Source of the DNA: Clostridiales bacterium
Lineage (GTDB): Bacteria; Bacillota; Clostridia; Tissierellales; GPF-1
DNA length: 64,000 bases
Direction: 5' to 3'
Assembly (NCBI GenBank): GCA_013619125.1
Contig: JABXKS010000012.1
Span: 1-64,000 of the forward strand
The position numbers were made by a program, and so were the translations under genes. Shown piece after piece: positions 27,482 through 36,041 of this stretch (position 1 is its first letter; each line of letters opens with the position of its first letter). The notes beneath the pieces are model-generated. The model saw only the letters and a program-made list of their open reading frames with translations. It was not told the DNA's origin and made no database searches.

Positions 27482-28264
27482 ATGAAAAAGGTAGCTTTAT
27501 TTTTAGCAATTCTAATGGTGGCAATGGCATTCGCGGGTTGCGGTGCAGAGGCTGAAACAAGCAAGGTAGCAGATATTAAAGAAGCAGGTCAATTGGTTTT
27601 GGGAACATCAGCGGATTACCCGCCATATGAATTCCACAAGATGATTGAAGGGGAAGACAAGGTTGTTGGATTTGATATTATGATCGCACAAAAAATTGCC
27701 GATGAAATGGGCGTTGAATTGGTGATCAAGGATATGGCGTTTGACGGATTGATTGCAGCACTTCAAGGTGGAAAAGTAGATATGGTCATCGCTGGTATGT
27801 CTGCGAAGCCGGAACGTGAAGAAGTAGTCGATTTCACGAACGAGTACTACTTTGAAACACAAACCATTTTGGTGAAAGCGGATATGGTAGATACCTACGA
27901 TTCAATAGAAGCCTTTGAAGGCGTTAAGATTGGTGCCCAAACTGCAACGGTCCAAGAAGGCTTGGCACAAGATTTGTTGCCCAATAGTCCTTTGACGTCA
28001 CTTCAAGATATTACGGCATTGATCTTGGAACTGAAAACTGGAAAAATCGAAGGATTGATCTTGGTTGCACCGGTAGCGAAAGCATACATCACACAGAATC
28101 CTGAGCTTGCAATGAGTATTGATTTAGATCAAGCGAAGGGTGTTTCTATCGCCGTAGAAGAAGGCAGCGATTTGGCGGATCCAATCAATGAGATCTTAGC
28201 TGTAATTATGGACAACGGTGAATTGGATCAATACGTTATGGACGCGACCTTATTGGTCGACTAG
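27482..28264 (+). CDS. Polar amino acid ABC transporter substrate-binding lipoprotein 1
   Basis: Periplasmic-binding-type lipoprotein of 260 residues, anchored outside the membrane. A signal peptide ends in the lipobox AFAGC (Cys about residue 20). The domain is SBP family 3 (GTSADYPPYEF, VGFDIMIAQKIADEMG). It heads a set with permease and ATPase, controlled by the T-box upstream. The ligand is probably the amino acid sensed by the T-box, perhaps arginine. It has a paralogue at 30018 sharing a 74-base identical stretch. Confidence 0.93.
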   Translation: MKKVALFLAILMVAMAFAGCGAEAETSKVADIKEAGQLVLGTSADYPPYEFHKMIEGEDKVVGFDIMIAQKIADEMGVELVIKDMAFDGLIAALQGGKVDMVIAGMSAKPEREEVVDFTNEYYFETQTILVKADMVDTYDSIEAFEGVKIGAQTATVQEGLAQDLLPNSPLTSLQDITALILELKTGKIEGLILVAPVAKAYITQNPELAMSIDLDQAKGVSIAVEEGSDLADPINEILAVIMDNGELDQYVMDATLLVD

Positions 28265-28280
28265 GAAGGACTGAGATCGA

Positions 28281-28925
28281 ATGGTCTATTGGAAATTATT
28301 GACAGAATACCGACATTACTTTTTGCAAGGCATTGGATATACCCTGTTTCTTTCGTTTTTCTCAGTGATACTGGGTTTGACGCTTGGGGTAATTATGGCA
28401 TTGTCCAAGATGTCGAAAAACAAAATTTTAAACTTCCTGGCAACAGGATATATTGAGATCATTCGTGGAACTCCGCTCTTGGTCCAAGTGTTTATTATTT
28501 ATTACAATGGAATCATCGACATGGGTCCCGTCGTCGCGGGAATTATCGCCCTCTCCCTCAACAGTTCCGCCTATACGGCAGAGATTGTTCGAGCGGGCAT
28601 TCAGGCGGTCGACAAGGGCCAGATGGAGGCGTCCCGATCTTTGGGCATGACATCAGGATTGGCGATGAGAGAAGTGATTTTGCCGCAGGCGATCAAGAAT
28701 ATCTTGCCGGCCTTGGGCAATGAGTTTATTGTTGTCATCAAAGAATCCGCTGTCATTTCTATTATCGGCGTCGGTGAATTGATGAGACAAACCAATATCG
28801 TGCGGGGGATTACCTTCCGTCAGATTGAACCATTGGTCTTGGTTGCGGGAATCTATTTTGTTTTGACCTATAGTCTTTCCAAGCTATTGGGAAGATTTGA
28901 AAGGAGGTTGAAGGAAAGTGATTAA
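28281..28925 (+). CDS. Polar amino acid ABC transporter permease
   Basis: Membrane subunit of 214 residues with about five hydrophobic segments, of the His/Glu/Gln/Arg family. The EAA loop reads [28 protein letters not shown], contacting the ATPase. It overlaps the ATPase gene by eight bases. Confidence 0.94.
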   Translation: MVYWKLLTEYRHYFLQGIGYTLFLSFFSVILGLTLGVIMALSKMSKNKILNFLATGYIEIIRGTPLLVQVFIIYYNGIIDMGPVVAGIIALSLNSSAYTAEIVRAGIQAVDKGQMEASRSLGMTSGLAMREVILPQAIKNILPALGNEFIVVIKESAVISIIGVGELMRQTNIVRGITFRQIEPLVLVAGIYFVLTYSLSKLLGRFERRLKESD

Positions 28926-29640
28926 GACGGTGAATGTAACAAAAAACTTTGGTGATTTGAAGGTCTTAAAAGGGATTACAGAAACCATATCTCTGAGTGA
29001 AGTGGTAGCGGTCATCGGACCGTCCGGTTCTGGAAAGAGCACCTTTCTTCGTTGCCTGAATCAATTGGAAGAACCGACCTCTGGCGAAGTGTATTTGGAT
29101 GAGGTGCAACTCAATGATCCTGCAATAGATATTAATTTTCAACGAACGAAAATGGGGATGGTGTTTCAGCACTTCAACCTATTTCCTCATAAGACGATTC
29201 TTGAGAATATTACCTTATCGCCGATCAAGGTGAAAAAAGAAGATCCGAAAGAGGCGAAAGCTCGTGCTTTAAAATTGTTGGAGCGCATCGGTCTTTCTGA
29301 TAAGGCGAATGCATATCCGAAGCAATTGTCCGGAGGGCAAAAGCAAAGGGTGGCCATTGTACGTGCCCTGGCGATGCAACCGGAAGTCATGCTCTTTGAC
29401 GAACCTACTTCGGCACTGGATCCAGAAATGGTCGGTGAGGTTTTGGATTTGATGAAAAGCTTGGCAAAAGAAGGAATGACCATGGTCGTAGTCACCCATG
29501 AGATGGGATTCGCCCGTGAAGTAGCGGATCGTGTTCTCTTTATGGATGAGGGGCTCGTGGTGGAAGAAGGAGATCCAAAATCGATCTTCGATGCTCCGCA
29601 AGAAAAAAGAACCCAAGAATTCTTGGCGAAAATATTATAA
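28918..29640 (+). CDS. Polar amino acid ABC transporter ATP-binding protein
   Basis: ATPase of 240 residues that drives the importer. Walker A is GPSGSGKST, the signature is LSGGQKQR, Walker B is [14 protein letters not shown], and the H-loop is VVTHEMGFA. All are intact. GTG start at 28918 with AAGGAGG upstream. A terminator ends the transcript. Confidence 0.95.
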   Translation: MIKTVNVTKNFGDLKVLKGITETISLSEVVAVIGPSGSGKSTFLRCLNQLEEPTSGEVYLDEVQLNDPAIDINFQRTKMGMVFQHFNLFPHKTILENITLSPIKVKKEDPKEAKARALKLLERIGLSDKANAYPKQLSGGQKQRVAIVRALAMQPEVMLFDEPTSALDPEMVGEVLDLMKSLAKEGMTMVVVTHEMGFAREVADRVLFMDEGLVVEEGDPKSIFDAPQEKRTQEFLAKIL

Positions 29641-29644
29641 ATCG

Positions 29645-29670
29645 AGAGACGCGAGAGCGTCTCTTTTTTT
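29645..29670 (+). terminator. Terminator after the importer operon
   Basis: AGAGACGC pairs with GCGTCTCT, loop GAGA, followed by seven T. The same hairpin recurs after the second binding protein (30833), so the terminator was duplicated too. Confidence 0.93.
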
Positions 29671-29709
29671 GCTTGAAAGATCCTGCCTGAACTTTTTTTA
29701 AAAAAACAC

Positions 29710-29738
29710 TTGACTAATTATACATAACTTCGTATAAT
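29710..29738 (+). promoter_or_regulatory. Sigma-A promoter of the second T-box unit
   Basis: TTGACT (29710-29715) and TATAAT (29733-29738) with 17 bases between. It closely resembles the promoter at 27174. Confidence 0.88.
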
Positions 29739-29744
29739 TATACC

Positions 29745-29992
29745 AAGACAAAAGCGACGAACGAAAGAAAATTCTTGTGGGTGTCCATAGCGAGCCGGAG
29801 AAGGTGAAAGCCGGTGGCAGAAGCAAGATGACGAGCTTTCGGGAGCTGCCGATTCAACCCCTGGGGGTCAAAATCGGACGACACCGCACGTTACGCGGCA
29901 CGCAATCAGCGTGATGAGTGAGCAGAGTAATTATGCTAATTAGGGTGGTACCGCGAAATCTTTCGTCCCTTTAAGACGAGAGGTTTTTTTGT
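29745..29992 (+). ncRNA. T-box riboswitch 2, near copy of the first
   Basis: AGGGTGGTACCGCG is at 29942-29955. The specifier region GCAAGATGACGAGC is identical to copy 1, so both read the same tRNA; candidate specifier CGA at 29832-29834. The basal helix is here perfect (CGAAAG / CTTTCG). The terminator stem (CTTTCGTC / GACGAGAG, TTTTTTT) is retained. Differences from copy 1 are scattered and mostly in loops or compensated. Confidence 0.93.
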
Positions 29993-30017
29993 ACCCAAAA
30001 ATCGAGGAGGAAGAAAC

Positions 30018-30803
30018 ATGAAAAAGGTAGTTTTATTTTTAGCAGTTTTAATGGTGGCAATGGCATTCGCAGGTTGCGGTGCAGAGGCTGAAACAAGCAA
30101 GGTCGCTCAGATTAAGGAAGCGGGTCAATTGGTATTGGGTACTTCGGCGGATTACCCGCCATATGAATTCCACAAGATGATTGAAGGGGAAGACAAGGTT
30201 GTTGGATTTGATATTATGATTGCAGAAAGAATTGCCAAAGATCTTGGCGTTGAGTTGGTTATTAAGGATATGGCCTTTGATGGTTTGATTGCAGCTTTGC
30301 AGGGTGGTAAGGTGGATATTATTCTTGCAGGCATGTCAGATACACCAGAGCGTGCCGAGGTGGTCGACTTCAGTCAGCAGTATTACTATGATAAGCAAAC
30401 CTTGTTGATCAAGGAAGAAATGATGGAGACCTATACGGACATTTCATCGTTAGACGGTGTCAAGCTCGGTGTTCAGACCTCTTCCATTCAGGAAGCCTTG
30501 GCACAGGAACAATTGACAAACAGTACACTGACTTCTTTGCCGGATATTTCGGCTTTGGTTTTGGAATTGAAAACAGGCAAGGTTGAAGGTGTTATCTTGG
30601 TGAAGCCGGTGGCAAATGGCTATATTGCACAAAATCCTGAATTGGCGCTTTCAACCATTGATTTTGGTCAAGGCGATGGCGCATCAGCAGCGATTCAAAA
30701 AGGCAGCGACTTGGTAGAGCCTGTGAATAAAGTTTTGGCTGAGATTATTGAAAATGGCGAATTGGAGCAATTTGTATTCGAAGCGAACATGATGCTTGAA
30801 TAG
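30018..30803 (+). CDS. Polar amino acid ABC transporter substrate-binding lipoprotein 2 (orphan)
   Basis: Second binding protein of 261 residues with the same lipobox (AFAGC) and fold as the first. Residues 32-69 are identical to paralogue 1, after which the proteins diverge to roughly half identity. It has its own promoter, T-box and terminator but no permease or ATPase, so it probably docks on the importer encoded just upstream and broadens or retunes ligand range. The ligand is inferred only from the shared T-box. Confidence 0.93.
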   Translation: MKKVVLFLAVLMVAMAFAGCGAEAETSKVAQIKEAGQLVLGTSADYPPYEFHKMIEGEDKVVGFDIMIAERIAKDLGVELVIKDMAFDGLIAALQGGKVDIILAGMSDTPERAEVVDFSQQYYYDKQTLLIKEEMMETYTDISSLDGVKLGVQTSSIQEALAQEQLTNSTLTSLPDISALVLELKTGKVEGVILVKPVANGYIAQNPELALSTIDFGQGDGASAAIQKGSDLVEPVNKVLAEIIENGELEQFVFEANMMLE

Positions 30804-30832
30804 AAAAATCCAGAGTAAAAGCTTGGAAGATT

Positions 30833-30857
30833 GAGGGACGCGAAAGCGTCTCTTTTT
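30833..30857 (+). terminator. Terminator after the second binding protein
   Basis: GGGACGC pairs with GCGTCTC (G-U allowed), loop GAAA, followed by TTTTT; related to the hairpin at 29645. Confidence 0.85.
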
Positions 30858-30901
30858 GTTTGGAAAACCCATTGGGGGTATAGGTTAAAAAGGGAGGATT
30901 C

Positions 30902-31462
30902 ATGATGAGAAAAACGGACCGTAATATTATGTCAGAGTTTTTAACGCGCTATTCGACGCGCACCTTTTCCAATCAAATACCCAGTAGAGAGAATGTGCTA
31001 GATATTCTTGAAGCCGCAAGGTTTGCGCCATCGAGCGGGAATGAACAGCCTTGGCGTTTCGTGCTCGGTTGGAAAGGAACGGAATTGCATCGCCATATAC
31101 TTGAAACACTGACAGAGAAAAATCAAGCATGGAATGAGGGCACCCCGGTTTTTTTGGTGCTGATAGCGAAGCAGAGGTTTACTCGAGTGGATAGAGAAAA
31201 CCATTGGGCGAACTTTGATCTCGGTTCTGCCTGGGGTTTTATGCAGATCCAGGCACAGCGTCTTGGGATTGCCACTCATGCAATGGCGGGTTTTGATGCA
31301 GAGGCCATTTCGCGGCTTCTCGAGTTGAAGGAAGAGTTCCAGGCCGTGGTCGTTGTGGCTTTGGGATATTATGGGGACCCAGCGAATTTGTCTGAAAAGG
31401 ATCAGCTCCGCCACGGTCCCAAAGACCGACGATTGGTGGAGGATTCTATCTGGACGGAATAG
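30902..31462 (+). CDS. Nitroreductase family protein
   Basis: FMN-dependent oxidoreductase of 186 residues. The family opening is YSTRTFSNQIPSRENVLDILEAARFAPSSGNEQPWRF, and the C-terminal part holds the glycine-rich ALGYYGDP. The start could be 30902 or 30905; GGGAGG is upstream. The physiological substrate is unknown. A weak GGGAC / GTCCC hairpin follows at about 31463-31485. Confidence 0.9.
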   Translation: MMRKTDRNIMSEFLTRYSTRTFSNQIPSRENVLDILEAARFAPSSGNEQPWRFVLGWKGTELHRHILETLTEKNQAWNEGTPVFLVLIAKQRFTRVDRENHWANFDLGSAWGFMQIQAQRLGIATHAMAGFDAEAISRLLELKEEFQAVVVVALGYYGDPANLSEKDQLRHGPKDRRLVEDSIWTE

Positions 31463-31525
31463 GGACTGTACGAGAAAGCGTCCCTCTGCTACAATAAGGG
31501 AGAAGATTTTTTTAGGAGGATGAAT

Positions 31526-32044
31526 ATGAATACACCAGTTGTACAAATTAAAATGCAAGACGGCGGGTTAATTGAAGTGGAATTAAACCCTCGAGTTGCA
31601 CCGAATACAGTGAATAACTTTTTATCTCTTGTGAAAAAGGGATACTATGATGGACTGATTTTTCACCGTGTTATCTCTGGTTTTATGATTCAGGGCGGTT
31701 GTCCGGACGGAACAGGAACCGGTGGTCCAGGATATGGAATTTTGGGTGAATTTTCATCCAATGGTGTCAACAATCAAATGAAGCATGATCGTGGTGTGCT
31801 TTCCATGGCACGGGCGATGCAGCCGAATTCGGCGGGCTCTCAATTCTTTATCATGCATCAAAATTCACCACATCTAGACGGTAGCTATGCGGCCTTCGGA
31901 CGAGTGACAAAGGGAATTGAAGTAGTTGATCAAATTGCAGCCACAAAAAAAGGCATGCAAGATCGACCTAAAACACCGCAAGTCATTGAATCTATGACGG
32001 TTGTAACGGATTATGATGAGTATCAAGAGCCGGAAACCCTATAA
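31526..32044 (+). CDS. Cyclophilin-type peptidyl-prolyl isomerase
   Basis: Cytoplasmic PPIase of 172 residues without a signal peptide. Family motifs are FHRVISGFMIQGGCPDGTGTGGPGY, LSMARAMQPNSAGSQFFI and YAAFGRVTKGIEVVD. The catalytic Arg (FHRV) is present. The start at 31526 is spaced six bases from AGGAGG, while ATG at 31520 directly abuts it. A -10 box TACAAT is at 31490-31495. Confidence 0.93.
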   Translation: MNTPVVQIKMQDGGLIEVELNPRVAPNTVNNFLSLVKKGYYDGLIFHRVISGFMIQGGCPDGTGTGGPGYGILGEFSSNGVNNQMKHDRGVLSMARAMQPNSAGSQFFIMHQNSPHLDGSYAAFGRVTKGIEVVDQIAATKKGMQDRPKTPQVIESMTVVTDYDEYQEPETL

Positions 32045-32082
32045 GCAAAATATTACAAAATGATGACAAATAGAAAAATGAC

Positions 32083-32111
32083 TTGAAAAAAATGAACTCG
32101 TCCTGTAGGAT
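32083..32111 (+). promoter_or_regulatory. Sigma-A promoter of the leader peptide and ABC exporter
   Basis: TTGAAA (32083-32088) and TAGGAT (32106-32111), spaced 17 bases. A leader of about 55 bases would precede the small gene at 32172. Confidence 0.65.
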
Positions 32112-32171
32112 GATGTCAGGTTACGAAATTGCAACAATTGATTCACAAATTTTCGAGAGGAGGACAAAGAT

Positions 32172-32294
32172 ATGATGACAGCAATCAAGCATCAAATGAT
32201 TCGTAGTAACTCTGGTTACGATTGGAATGAAGCACAGGATACCTGTGTCCAAAAATCAAATATATGGATTGTCCTTCAGGAGAGCGAACGATAG
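32172..32294 (+). CDS. 40-residue leader peptide of the ABC exporter operon
   Basis: Small gene encoding MMTAIKHQMIRSNSGYDWN and 21 further residues ending IVLQESER, not recognised by sequence. AGGAGG lies eight bases before the first ATG, as strong as that of any large gene nearby. It has no signal peptide or membrane helix. Its TAG stop (32292-32294) lies inside the antiterminator arm of the adjoining attenuator, and the next genes encode a heterodimeric ABC exporter. By analogy with bmrB upstream of bmrCD in Bacillus subtilis, I infer that its translation controls exporter transcription. A free small protein is the alternative. Confidence 0.75.
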   Translation: MMTAIKHQMIRSNSGYDWNEAQDTCVQKSNIWIVLQESER

Positions 32295-32352
32295 AGTACA
32301 GATTTGTACAAGTACGCTGAAACCATAGGGCAATCTGCTCTATGGTTTTTTT
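32291..32352 (+). promoter_or_regulatory. Transcription attenuator upstream of the ABC exporter
   Basis: Terminator: AACCATAGGGC (32321-32331) pairs with GCTCTATGGTT (32337-32347), one G-U, loop AATCT, followed by T to 32352. Competing antiterminator: ATAGAG (32291-32296) and CAGATT (32299-32304) pair with CTCTAT (32338-32343) and AATCTG (32332-32337), 12 pairs with a two-base bulge. The upstream arm covers the leader stop codon, so a terminating ribosome would block it and allow termination, while a stalled ribosome would free it. Confidence 0.8.
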
Positions 32353-32396
32353 GCGGCCTACACTTGGTAATTAATGGTAGATTTTACTGTAATGCC

Positions 32397-32424
32397 CCCG
32401 CAGGGAAACTTGCGGGATTTTTTT
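32397..32424 (+). terminator. Second terminator-like hairpin before the exporter
   Basis: CCCGCA (32397-32402) pairs with TGCGGG (32411-32416), followed by A and seven T. It sits 24 bases before the exporter start codon. A possible promoter (TTGGTA 32364-32369, 18 bases, TGTAAT 32388-32393) would start right at this hairpin. Confidence 0.7.
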
Positions 32425-32447
32425 ATGCAAAAAAGGGGGGGATTAAC

Positions 32448-34246
32448 ATGAGCTTTTTTCAACAAATACGAGAACATACTCGAGGGTCGGAACGATATTT
32501 TTTGATCGCGATCGGATCGGTTCTGGTTGCAAGCTATCTATCAACATTAAGTCCATTAATTATTCAATTTACCATTGATCAATTGCTGGCGGGGCAGCCA
32601 CTGGAACAACATCATTGGCTCAGCAGGTTATTGACACAAGGGATGACGAGTTTGACCACAAACCAAGGGTTGTTTTTGATGGGGCTGGCCTTGACACTGG
32701 TGATGGCGGGGCGAGGGGTCTTTGATTTTTATAAGGGACGCCACGCGGCCTTAGCCGCGGAGACCACAGTGGAACGGATTCGAGACAAGCTTTACACCCA
32801 TCTCCAGCATCTGTTTTTTGCGGAGTTGGGGGATGCGAAGAGCGGCGAATGGATTCAACGATGTTCGTCAGACGTGGAAACGGTGAGAAAATTTCTAGCC
32901 AATCAAATGACGGAAGTGATACGAGCCATCTCATTATTCGGATTCACATTGTGGATGATGCTTCAGATTGATTGGCGTATGACGATTCTTTCGACTTTCT
33001 TGATTCCGCCGATATTTGGATTTGCCTTTTTCTTTTTCAAAAAGGTTCAAAAGCTCTTTCTCGATATGGATGAGACAGAAGGCGCCCTTTCGGCACTGCT
33101 TCAGGAAAATCTGACCGGAGTACGCGTGATTCGTGCCTTTGGTCGGGAAGCGACGGAGGCGGCCAAGTTTGATGAGAAGAGTCAAGAGTATCGAGACAAG
33201 ACGATGAAACTGGTGCGTGCGATTGCCGTATATTGGGGCAGTTCGGATTTTTTAGCCATGATGCAACGCACCCTGGTCATCCTTGTTGGGACCGTTTGGG
33301 CTGTGCAAGGACGCGTGAGTTTGGGGACGGTCGTCGCTTTCTTCACCTATATCAACATGATTCTCTGGCCTATTCGTCAGATGGGTCGAATTTTGACAGA
33401 CCTCAGCAAATGCAAGGTTTCTCTAGGCCGGATTGAAGAGCTTTTGGCTTTGCCGACAGAAAATTTTGATGATCATGAACCGATGAAAACCATCTTGGGA
33501 CGTGTGGAACTGAAAAATCTTACCTTCGCTTACCCGGGAGAAGAGCCGATCTTGGAGGATTTGAACCTGATCATTGAGAAAGGGGAAACAATTGGAATCG
33601 TCGGTCCTACGGGAGCGGGTAAAAGCACCCTGGCACATTTGATTGCAGGATTGATCCCGGTGGGGGCTGATCAAGTGTTGATAGAGGTGAAGACATTGGA
33701 AGTTTTCCAGCGAAATCGATCAGAAAGCAGATTGGGATCGTGATGCAGGAGCCATTCCTCTTCGCGAGGAATATTCGAAAGAACATTGCTATCAAAGACG
33801 AGAGTGTGAGTGAGCAAGAGGTGGTTGGAGCGACGGAAACTGCCTCCTTGCATCAGACAATTTTGGGTTTCAATGCAGGTTATGATACGGAAATTGGAGA
33901 ACGGGGCGTGTCATTGTCTGGCGGACAGAAGCAGAGAATGGCTATTGCCCGCACCATTATCGACGAGGTCCCGATTGTGATCTTTGACGATTCATTAAGT
34001 GCCGTTGACGCGGGAACGGATATTGAAATTCGTAACCGATTGAAAGAGCGAAAGCATCAGGCAACGACTCTGATTATCGCCCACCGATTGAACAGCGTTA
34101 TGCATGCGGATCGAATCATGGTGCTGCGGAATGGGAAAATTGAAGCCATCGGCACCCATGGAGAATTGGTCAAGGAAAAGGGATATTATCAACGCCTTTG
34201 GGAAATTCAAAGAGGAGATTGGAAGGAGGAGAATCGCTGTGGATAA
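32448..34246 (+). pseudogene. Heterodimeric ABC exporter, subunit 1 (single-base frameshift)
   Basis: Full-length exporter half (membrane domain plus ATPase) of the BmrC/YheI type, split by a one-base loss near 33687. Up to there one frame reads LIVGPTGAGKST-type Walker A (GPTGAGKSTLAHLIAGLI) and ...QVLIE; the other frame continues [48 protein letters not shown] and IIAHRLNS. Restoring one G in GAGGTGAAG rebuilds the sequence without gap. Walker B has Asp in place of the catalytic Glu (IFDD), the mark of a degenerate subunit in heterodimeric exporters. It is either a real mutation, a sequencing error, or frameshifting; I cannot separate these. ATG 32448 has AAAGGGGGG upstream. Its C-terminal frame overlaps subunit 2. 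Confidence 0.85.
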
Positions 34247-36023
34247 ACAACAAAAAAGCCAATGGACCATAATTAAAGAACTGGCACAATTTTTCAAGCC
34301 CCATCGCAAGCAAGTGATTCAACTCGCTGTATTGATGATCTTTGTGGGCATGATGGATGCCATCAGCCCTTACTTTTCCAAATACGCGATTGACACCTAT
34401 ATCGAAACCGGCAGTCTAGATCATTACGGCATCTTTGCTGGGATCTATCTGGCTCAGGTAGTCTTCTTGAGCATCAGCGTTTATGGCCTGATCTATTTGG
34501 CCGATTCCATCGGCACAAAGGTCAGCTATGACGTGCGAAAGCGTGGATTTGAAAATCTACAGGAGCTGTCCTTTTCCTACTACGACCGGACTCCGGTCGG
34601 TTGGATTATGGCGCGGATGACCTCGGATATCGGAAAGATTACAGAGGGCATTTCTTGGGCTTTGGTTGATATGGTATGGGGCATAACCATGATCATCGCG
34701 ATTCTCGGTATCATGCTGGTCACCAATTGGCGATTGACCATGATCATGATTGTCTTGATGCCAATCCTGATGGTTGTGAGTTATTTCTTTCAAAACCGCA
34801 TTTTGAAACAGCAACGCTTGGTGCGGAAAATGAATTCACGGATCACCGGTTCATTCAGCGAAGGGATCATGGGAGCGAGAACCACCAAGAGCCTGGTTCG
34901 GGAAGAGAAAAACATCGGAGAATTTGAAGACCTTGCAAGCAATATGCGCGGGGCAGCGGTACGATCCGCTACCTTCTCGGCAGGCTATATCCCTATCGTA
35001 TTTTTAATCAATGTAGTGGGACAAGCCTTTATCTTGATTCGAGGCGGGACTGGTGTGCTTGATGGCAGCATCAGCTATGGAACCTTGGTTGCATTTATCT
35101 CCTACGCGGTTTTGATGTTCGAACCTGTGCACCACTTTGCGGTGGTTATGGCACAGTTTCAAGCCACTCGGGCTTCAGCTGAGCGAGTGATCGCTCTCTT
35201 GGAAGAAAAGCCAGAGGTGCGGGATATCGAAGCAGTGGTGGCCGAATATGGTACGGCTTTAGCGCCAAAACGAGAAAACTGGCCATCCTTATTGGGCGCG
35301 ATTTCCTTTGACGATGTGAGTTTTGCCTATAACCCCAAGGAACCTGTGCTAGACCATTTTACCTTGGAAGTGAAAAAGGGCGAAACCATCGCTCTAGTTG
35401 GTGAAACTGGATCCGGAAAAAGCACCATCGTGAATCTTGCTTGCCGATTCTATGAACCGACGGAGGGAAAGATTCGAATTGATGGGGTGAATATTCAAGA
35501 ACGGTCGCAACTGTGGCTTCATGATCATCTGGGATATGTGCTGCAGCAACCCATGCTTTTTAGTGGAAGCATCCGGGATAATATTCATTTTGGCCGGGAA
35601 GACGCCACGGAAGAGGAAATTGTGGCGGCGGCAAAACAGGTTCACGCCCATGACTTTATTCAACGCCTGCCGGCTGGATATAACACGGAGGTCGGTGAAG
35701 GGGGCGCGAAGCTTTCAACAGGGCAAAAACAATTGATTTCATTTGCCCGTGCGATTTTAAAAAATCCGCAGATCTTTATTCTTGATGAAGCGACCTCGTC
35801 CATCGATTTGGAAACCGAGGTTCAAATTCAACGAGCAACCCAAGCCATCTTGGCTGGGCGGACCAGTTTTATTATTGCTCATCGCTTGTCGACCATTGTT
35901 CATGCGGACAAGATTCTGGTATTAAAGGATGGTCGCATTGCTGAGCAGGGCAATCATAACAGCTTGATGAAGGCGAAGGGCATTTATTATAAGTTGTATC
36001 GAAGTCAATTCGACGCGGCATAG
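34239..36023 (+). CDS. Heterodimeric ABC exporter, subunit 2 (BmrD-like)
   Basis: Half-transporter of 594 residues: six membrane helices, then an ATPase with Walker A GETGSGKST, Walker B IFILDEATSSID with the catalytic Glu, and H-loop IIAHRLST. The signature is LSTGQKQ, departing from LSGGQ, whereas subunit 1 keeps LSGGQKQ. The two subunits would therefore make one complete and one degenerate ATP site, typical of multidrug exporters such as BmrCD. GTG at 34239 with AAGGAGGAG upstream, overlapping subunit 1 by eight bases. Substrates are inferred to be drugs, lipids or peptides. Confidence 0.93.
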   Translation: MDKQQKSQWTIIKELAQFFKPHRKQVIQLAVLMIFVGMMDAISPYFSKYAIDTYIETGSLDHYGIFAGIYLAQVVFLSISVYGLIYLADSIGTKVSYDVRKRGFENLQELSFSYYDRTPVGWIMARMTSDIGKITEGISWALVDMVWGITMIIAILGIMLVTNWRLTMIMIVLMPILMVVSYFFQNRILKQQRLVRKMNSRITGSFSEGIMGARTTKSLVREEKNIGEFEDLASNMRGAAVRSATFSAGYIPIVFLINVVGQAFILIRGGTGVLDGSISYGTLVAFISYAVLMFEPVHHFAVVMAQFQATRASAERVIALLEEKPEVRDIEAVVAEYGTALAPKRENWPSLLGAISFDDVSFAYNPKEPVLDHFTLEVKKGETIALVGETGSGKSTIVNLACRFYEPTEGKIRIDGVNIQERSQLWLHDHLGYVLQQPMLFSGSIRDNIHFGREDATEEEIVAAAKQVHAHDFIQRLPAGYNTEVGEGGAKLSTGQKQLISFARAILKNPQIFILDEATSSIDLETEVQIQRATQAILAGRTSFIIAHRLSTIVHADKILVLKDGRIAEQGNHNSLMKAKGIYYKLYRSQFDAA

Positions 36024-36041
36024 CAACGAGAGATGCGACTA

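Noticed and set aside
29724-29736. ATAACTTCGTATA equals one arm of loxP
   Set aside because: It is part of the T-box promoter; the second arm and 8-base spacer are missing, and copy 1 carries ATAATTTCGTATA. Resemblance is by chance around a TATAAT box.
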